Below, one piece after another: positions 6,200 to 8,586 of a DNA stretch of 8,586 nt; positions within the stretch are counted from its first letter, which is position 1; every line of letters starts with the position of its first letter. The stretch is from positions 1-8,586 of the forward strand of contig SKWB01000140.1 in the NCBI GenBank assembly GCA_007129135.1, given 5' to 3'. The position numbers and the translations under genes are program-made. The notes below the pieces were generated by a model. It saw nothing but the letters and a program-made list of their open reading frames with translations. It was not told where the DNA came from and did not search any database. Origin of the DNA: Halococcaceae archaeon (lineage in GTDB: Archaea; Halobacteriota; Halobacteria; Halobacteriales; Halalkalicoccaceae).

Positions 6200-6398
6200 A
6201 TCGGTACCTCCGGACGTCGAGCCCCTCGACGCGTTCGAACCGATCGACGTCTCGTGTTACGACCGACTCTCCTACGACGAGTGCGCTCGCGGCGACGATG
6301 CGGTAACTCACGCCGATCGGTTTCCCGTCGTCTCGTACGTCTCGCCGAGCCGGCTCGTCTTCGTCCCCGTGTGCACACCTTCGTGTGCGGTGAAGTGA
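6200..6398 (+). other. Spacer with a start-less coding-like frame; no supported gene
   Basis: The 287-nt gap between GGGP synthase and aspS (6200-6486) holds no gene I can support. One plus-strand frame stays open from inside the upstream gene to TGA 6396-6398. Past 6200 it has about 79 percent G/C third positions and an acidic, plausible peptide (for example FEPIDVSCYDRLSYDECARG). Its only in-frame ATG (6150) lies inside GGGP synthase, and the stretch before 6200 is an arginine-rich shadow. It may be a gene relic, a long untranslated region or chance. A short hairpin lies at 6373-6388 and the aspS promoter near 6453. Confidence 0.2.
6373..6388 (+). repeat. Short hairpin in the GGGP synthase-aspS spacer
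   Basis: GCACAC (6373-6378) and GTGTGC (6383-6388) can pair as a 6-bp stem around the loop CTTC. It has no following T-run, so a terminator role is weakly supported. It may be chance. Confidence 0.25.
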
Positions 6399-6452
6399 GT
6401 CGTTCGCCCTCCGAGAGGAAGGTCTCGCTCGCGAGTTCGGAACCGGGAATGA

Positions 6453-6463
6453 CAGCGTTTACG
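6453..6463 (+). promoter_or_regulatory. aspS promoter (TATA-like element)
   Basis: CAGCGTTTACG is centred near 6459, about 27 nt before the ATG at 6487, the same geometry as the GGGP synthase promoter. There is no Shine-Dalgarno-like sequence before the ATG, so the aspS mRNA is probably leaderless. Confidence 0.5.
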
Positions 6464-6486
6464 TACGACTCGGCGAAACCGCAGGT

Positions 6487-7791
6487 ATGCAGAACCGAAC
6501 CTACACGGCCGACTGCGAACCCGGAGAGTCGGTCACCGTCGCCGGCTGGGTCCACGAGGTCCGCGACCTCGGTGGGATCGCCTTCCTGATCCTCCGAGAC
6601 AAGACCGGAAAGATCCAGGTCAAGTTCGAGAAGGACGAGATGGACGACGATCTCGTCGAGACCGGCCTCGCCGTCGCCAGGGAGAGCGTCATCTCGGTCT
6701 CGGGGCTCGTCGAGGAGGAACCACGCGCGCCGACCGGCGTCGAGGTCACCCCCGAGACTGTCGAGGTGCTCGCCGCCGCGGAGCCGAGTCTCCCGCTCGA
6801 TCCCTCCGGGAAGGTCGACGCCGAACTCTCGACCCGGCTCGACAACCGGACGCTCGACGTCCGCCGCGAGGAGACCAAGGCGGTCTTCGAGGTCCGCGGG
6901 GAGATCCTCCGATCAGTTCGCGAGTTCTTCCGGTCGGTCGGCTGCACGGAGATCAACACGCCGAAGATCGTCGCCACGGGTACCGAAGGCGGCACCGAAC
7001 TGTTCCCGATCACCTACTTCGGGGAGGAGGCGTTCATGAACCAATCTCCTCAGTTGTTCAAGCAGCTGATGGTCGGGAGCGGACTGGAGCGGGTCTTCGA
7101 GATCGGGCCGATCTTCCGGGCGGAGGAGCACAACACGCCCCGACACCTGAACGAGGCGACGATGATCGACTTCGAGTCGGCGTTCGTCGACCACCACGAG
7201 GCGATGGACGTCTGCGAGGGCACGCTGAAGGCGGCCTACCAGGGTGTCGCGGAGAACTGCGGGGCACAGCTCGAGACGCTCGGGCTCGCCGAGGAGTTCT
7301 CGGTGCCGGACGAGGAGTTCCCCCGGCTGACCTACGAGGAGGCGATCGAGCGGGTCAACGCGACCGGCGCGCTCGACGTCCAGCTTGTGTGGGGCGACGA
7401 CCTCTCGACAGAGGCCGAGCGGGCGCTCGGCGAGGACGTCGGCGGGCACTACTTCGTCACCGACTGGCCCAGCGAGGTCAAGCCCTTCTACATCCAGGAC
7501 TACGACGACGACCCCGACCTCTCGAAGGGCTTCGACCTGATGCACCCGCGGATGGAGCTCGTCTCGGGCGGCCAGCGCGAACACCGGTACGAGGAACTGG
7601 TCGCCGGGTTCGAACAGCAGGGGCTCGACCCCGCGCAGTTCGACTACTACACCGAGATGTTCAGGTACGGGATGCCGCCACACGCCGGCTGGGCCTACGG
7701 CGTCGAACGGCTCGTGATGACGATGCTCGGGCTGGAGAACATCCGCGAGGCCGTTCTCTTCCCACGAGATCGCCAACGACTGAGTCCGTAG
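6487..7791 (+). CDS. aspS: Aspartyl-tRNA synthetase, archaeal type, probably non-discriminating (AspRS/Asx)
   Basis: This class IIb synthetase of 434 residues is the normal archaeal length. The N-terminal OB-fold anticodon domain has [15 protein letters not shown] (16-30). The catalytic core follows: [11 protein letters not shown] (164-174), QSPQLFKQ (186-193), motif 2 [15 protein letters not shown] (210-224) with Arg211, and motif 3 [12 protein letters not shown] around Arg408, ending in [10 protein letters not shown]. His23 and Pro82 (in [10 protein letters not shown]) occupy positions where discriminating archaeal AspRS, such as that of Thermococcus, has Trp and Lys. His and Pro at these sites are associated with recognition of both tRNA(Asp) and tRNA(Asn). 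That predicts Asp-tRNA(Asn) formation, to be amidated by GatCAB, whose gatB subunit lies about 5 kb upstream. The residue alignment is from memory. ATG 6487 is supported by the promoter. It converges with the toxin gene. Confidence 0.96.
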   Translation: MQNRTYTADCEPGESVTVAGWVHEVRDLGGIAFLILRDKTGKIQVKFEKDEMDDDLVETGLAVARESVISVSGLVEEEPRAPTGVEVTPETVEVLAAAEPSLPLDPSGKVDAELSTRLDNRTLDVRREETKAVFEVRGEILRSVREFFRSVGCTEINTPKIVATGTEGGTELFPITYFGEEAFMNQSPQLFKQLMVGSGLERVFEIGPIFRAEEHNTPRHLNEATMIDFESAFVDHHEAMDVCEGTLKAAYQGVAENCGAQLETLGLAEEFSVPDEEFPRLTYEEAIERVNATGALDVQLVWGDDLSTEAERALGEDVGGHYFVTDWPSEVKPFYIQDYDDDPDLSKGFDLMHPRMELVSGGQREHRYEELVAGFEQQGLDPAQFDYYTEMFRYGMPPHAGWAYGVERLVMTMLGLENIREAVLFPRDRQRLSP

Positions 7792-7847
7792 ACAACGGCC
7801 TCTCTGCTCTGTTAATTCTCACGGAGCCAGTTTTCTCCTGTCCACCA
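7792..7847 (+). terminator. Probable aspS terminator region between convergent genes
   Basis: The 56-nt gap between the convergent stops of aspS and the PIN gene contains a short T-rich stretch on the plus strand, including TTTT at 7831-7834 and GTTAATTCTC just before it. Archaeal termination usually uses such T-tracts without a stable hairpin. The tract is short, so confidence is modest. I see no matching tract for the leftward transcript in this gap. Confidence 0.35.
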
Positions 7848-8381
7848 CTATCGATCGGATCGTCGTTCGGCCGCCGCCTCGATCAGTTCGTACGCCCTCT
7901 CGCGGAGCTCTCCGGTCATGTGTAGTCCGTGACTATCGATTCGTCTGACGAGTTCTTTCGCCGCCTGTTCGTCTTGTTCGGACTCGACAGCCCGAACGAT
8001 TACGCCGACCGTTCCGGTCACGGTCGCTCCGAGACCGTCTGCTACCGTTCGCACTCGTCGGTCGTCCGAGACGACGCCGATCGAACCCACCGGGAATGCG
8101 GTGGATACGAGAACGCCGGCGATAATCTGGACGTCCCCGTTTACCCCTTTCTCACCGAGGAGCTCTTTCGCATGCTCGACCCTCATTGCGCTCGAAACCG
8201 GCCGAATGAGGACGTCCTCCCGTTCGCAGAACCGTTCGACGTTCGTCCGTGCGGGCTCGGTGGTCACCTCCCTCAGCACTGCTTCGGGGACGACGAGTCG
8301 CCCGTCGAAGGTCGTGAGGAGGTCCAGTTCGCCGACCGTACCGAGTGCGATGAGTGTTGTCGCGTCGACGTAGACGTCCAT
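7848..8381 (-). CDS. PIN-domain ribonuclease toxin (DUF3368-like)
   Basis: This 177-residue protein resembles the DUF3368 branch of PIN nucleases, toxins of type II toxin-antitoxin pairs that cleave RNA with Mg2+ held by clustered acidic residues. The N-terminus VYVDATTLIALGTVGELDLL (3-22) gives the first catalytic Asp6. VVPEAVLREV (30-39) has Glu33 and Glu38, Asp83 lies in NGDVQIIAG, and Asp106/Asp107 lie in VVSDDRRVR. The block GLGATVTGTVGVIVRA (116-131) and a C-terminal helical tail with GLHMTGELRERAYELI are typical. The acidic set looks complete, though usual GEAEAI-like text near residue 82 is changed to NGDVQI. It starts at ATG 8381, whose first base is the last base of the upstream antitoxin stop (TGATG), so the two are translationally coupled. 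GC looks lower than in neighbouring genes, consistent with acquisition. The target RNA is unknown. Confidence 0.85.
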   Translation of the reverse strand: MDVYVDATTLIALGTVGELDLLTTFDGRLVVPEAVLREVTTEPARTNVERFCEREDVLIRPVSSAMRVEHAKELLGEKGVNGDVQIIAGVLVSTAFPVGSIGVVSDDRRVRTVADGLGATVTGTVGVIVRAVESEQDEQAAKELVRRIDSHGLHMTGELRERAYELIEAAAERRSDR

Positions 8382-8586
8382 CAGAGGTCGGACGCGGATT
8401 CGGCATCGTGTTCGAGGTCGTCGGGGGTGAGCTGGTGAGTGAGGTTCCTCTCCCTGGCGATCTCAAGCCACTCCGCGATGCTCACCCCGGCGACACGGGC
8501 GGCTTCGTTTACCGACACCTCCCCCGACTGGTATCGCTGTATCGCGACCTTCACCCTGAGTTCGCGGAGCCCCTCGTCCAACGCTC
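8381..8586 (-). CDS. UPF0175-type antitoxin (5' truncated by window edge)
   Basis: The last 67-68 codons of a gene enter from the right edge and stop at TGA 8383-8381. The visible text ALDEGLRELRVKVAIQRYQS, then GEVSVNEAARVAGVSIAEWL and EIARERNL, is the conserved C-terminal half of UPF0175 proteins. It contains a helix-turn-helix (NEAARVAGVSIAEWLEIA) likely to bind operator DNA, followed by an acidic tail (DDLEHDAESASDL) that may contact the toxin. UPF0175 genes often pair with DUF3368-like PIN genes, as here with a one-base overlap, so it is predicted to neutralise the toxin and autoregulate the operon. The TTG at 8581 is an internal Leu codon: family-type sequence continues beyond it, and the true start and promoter lie outside the window. 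Confidence 0.8.
   Translation of the reverse strand, partial: ALDEGLRELRVKVAIQRYQSGEVSVNEAARVAGVSIAEWLEIARERNLTHQLTPDDLEHDAESASDL

Noticed and set aside
5443..6306. 287-codon plus-strand frame overlapping GGGP synthase
   Set aside because: Its product is extremely arginine- and glycine-rich, typical of an out-of-frame reading. The GGGP synthase frame has all the family motifs.
6373..6388. Hairpin considered as a factor-independent terminator
   Set aside because: The stem is only 6 bp and no T-run follows. It is kept only as a low-confidence repeat.
6394..6486. Possible N-terminal extension of AspRS, since the aspS frame is open upstream to 6394
   Set aside because: There is no ATG, GTG or TTG in that stretch, the promoter at about 6453-6463 lies within it, and archaeal AspRS normally begins at this point.
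1..8586. CRISPR array, insertion sequence, tRNA or rRNA gene, attachment site
   Set aside because: I saw no regularly spaced repeats, transposase motifs, tRNA-like cloverleaf sequence or rRNA sequence on either strand by reading. A covariance-model search could still find a small RNA in 6200-6486.

Overview
The window looks like chromosomal DNA from a halophilic archaeon (class Halobacteria). The evidence is high GC with strong G/C bias at third codon positions, very acidic proteins, promoters of the BRE/TATA type placed about 26 nt before start codons (leaderless or nearly leaderless mRNAs), and archaeal gene families: an amphi-Trp domain protein, group I geranylgeranylglyceryl phosphate synthase and archaeal-type AspRS. 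I cannot name the genus.

Layout. 1-1262 (+): 3' part of gatB, the amidotransferase B subunit; its N-terminus lies outside the window. 1382-1627 (+): small amphi-Trp domain protein. 1647-1838 (-): zinc-ribbon microprotein, convergent with the amphi-Trp gene and divergent from topA. 1839-2062: divergent control region with inverted repeats, the topA promoter and a puzzling topA 5' end. 2063-4618 (+): topA, DNA topoisomerase I with two duplicated C-terminal zinc modules and a helix-hairpin-helix tail. 4649-5446 (+): endonuclease/exonuclease/phosphatase-fold protein, probably read through from topA. 5498-6199 (+): geranylgeranylglyceryl phosphate synthase. 6200-6486: spacer of about 290 nt holding the aspS promoter. 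6487-7791 (+): aspS. 7848-8381 and 8381-8586 (-): PIN-domain toxin and UPF0175-type antitoxin, overlapping by one base; the antitoxin runs off the right edge.

How the genes relate. Most are housekeeping genes: aminoacyl-tRNA formation (gatB, aspS), DNA topology (topA) and membrane lipid synthesis (GGGP synthase). gatB and aspS are linked by function. The AspRS carries the His and Pro residues expected of the non-discriminating archaeal enzyme, which makes Asp-tRNA(Asn), and GatCAB then amidates it to Asn-tRNA(Asn). The toxin-antitoxin pair is accessory and looks less GC-rich than its neighbours.

I see no clearly new multi-gene system. The best lead is the topA start. The promoter points to an ATG at 2034 that is out of frame with the enzyme; one extra G in a run of five Gs would join the two. 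As written, the ATG opens a 12-codon ORF overlapping an in-frame GTG that has a Shine-Dalgarno-like sequence. Sequence error, recoding and leader-peptide coupling are all possible.
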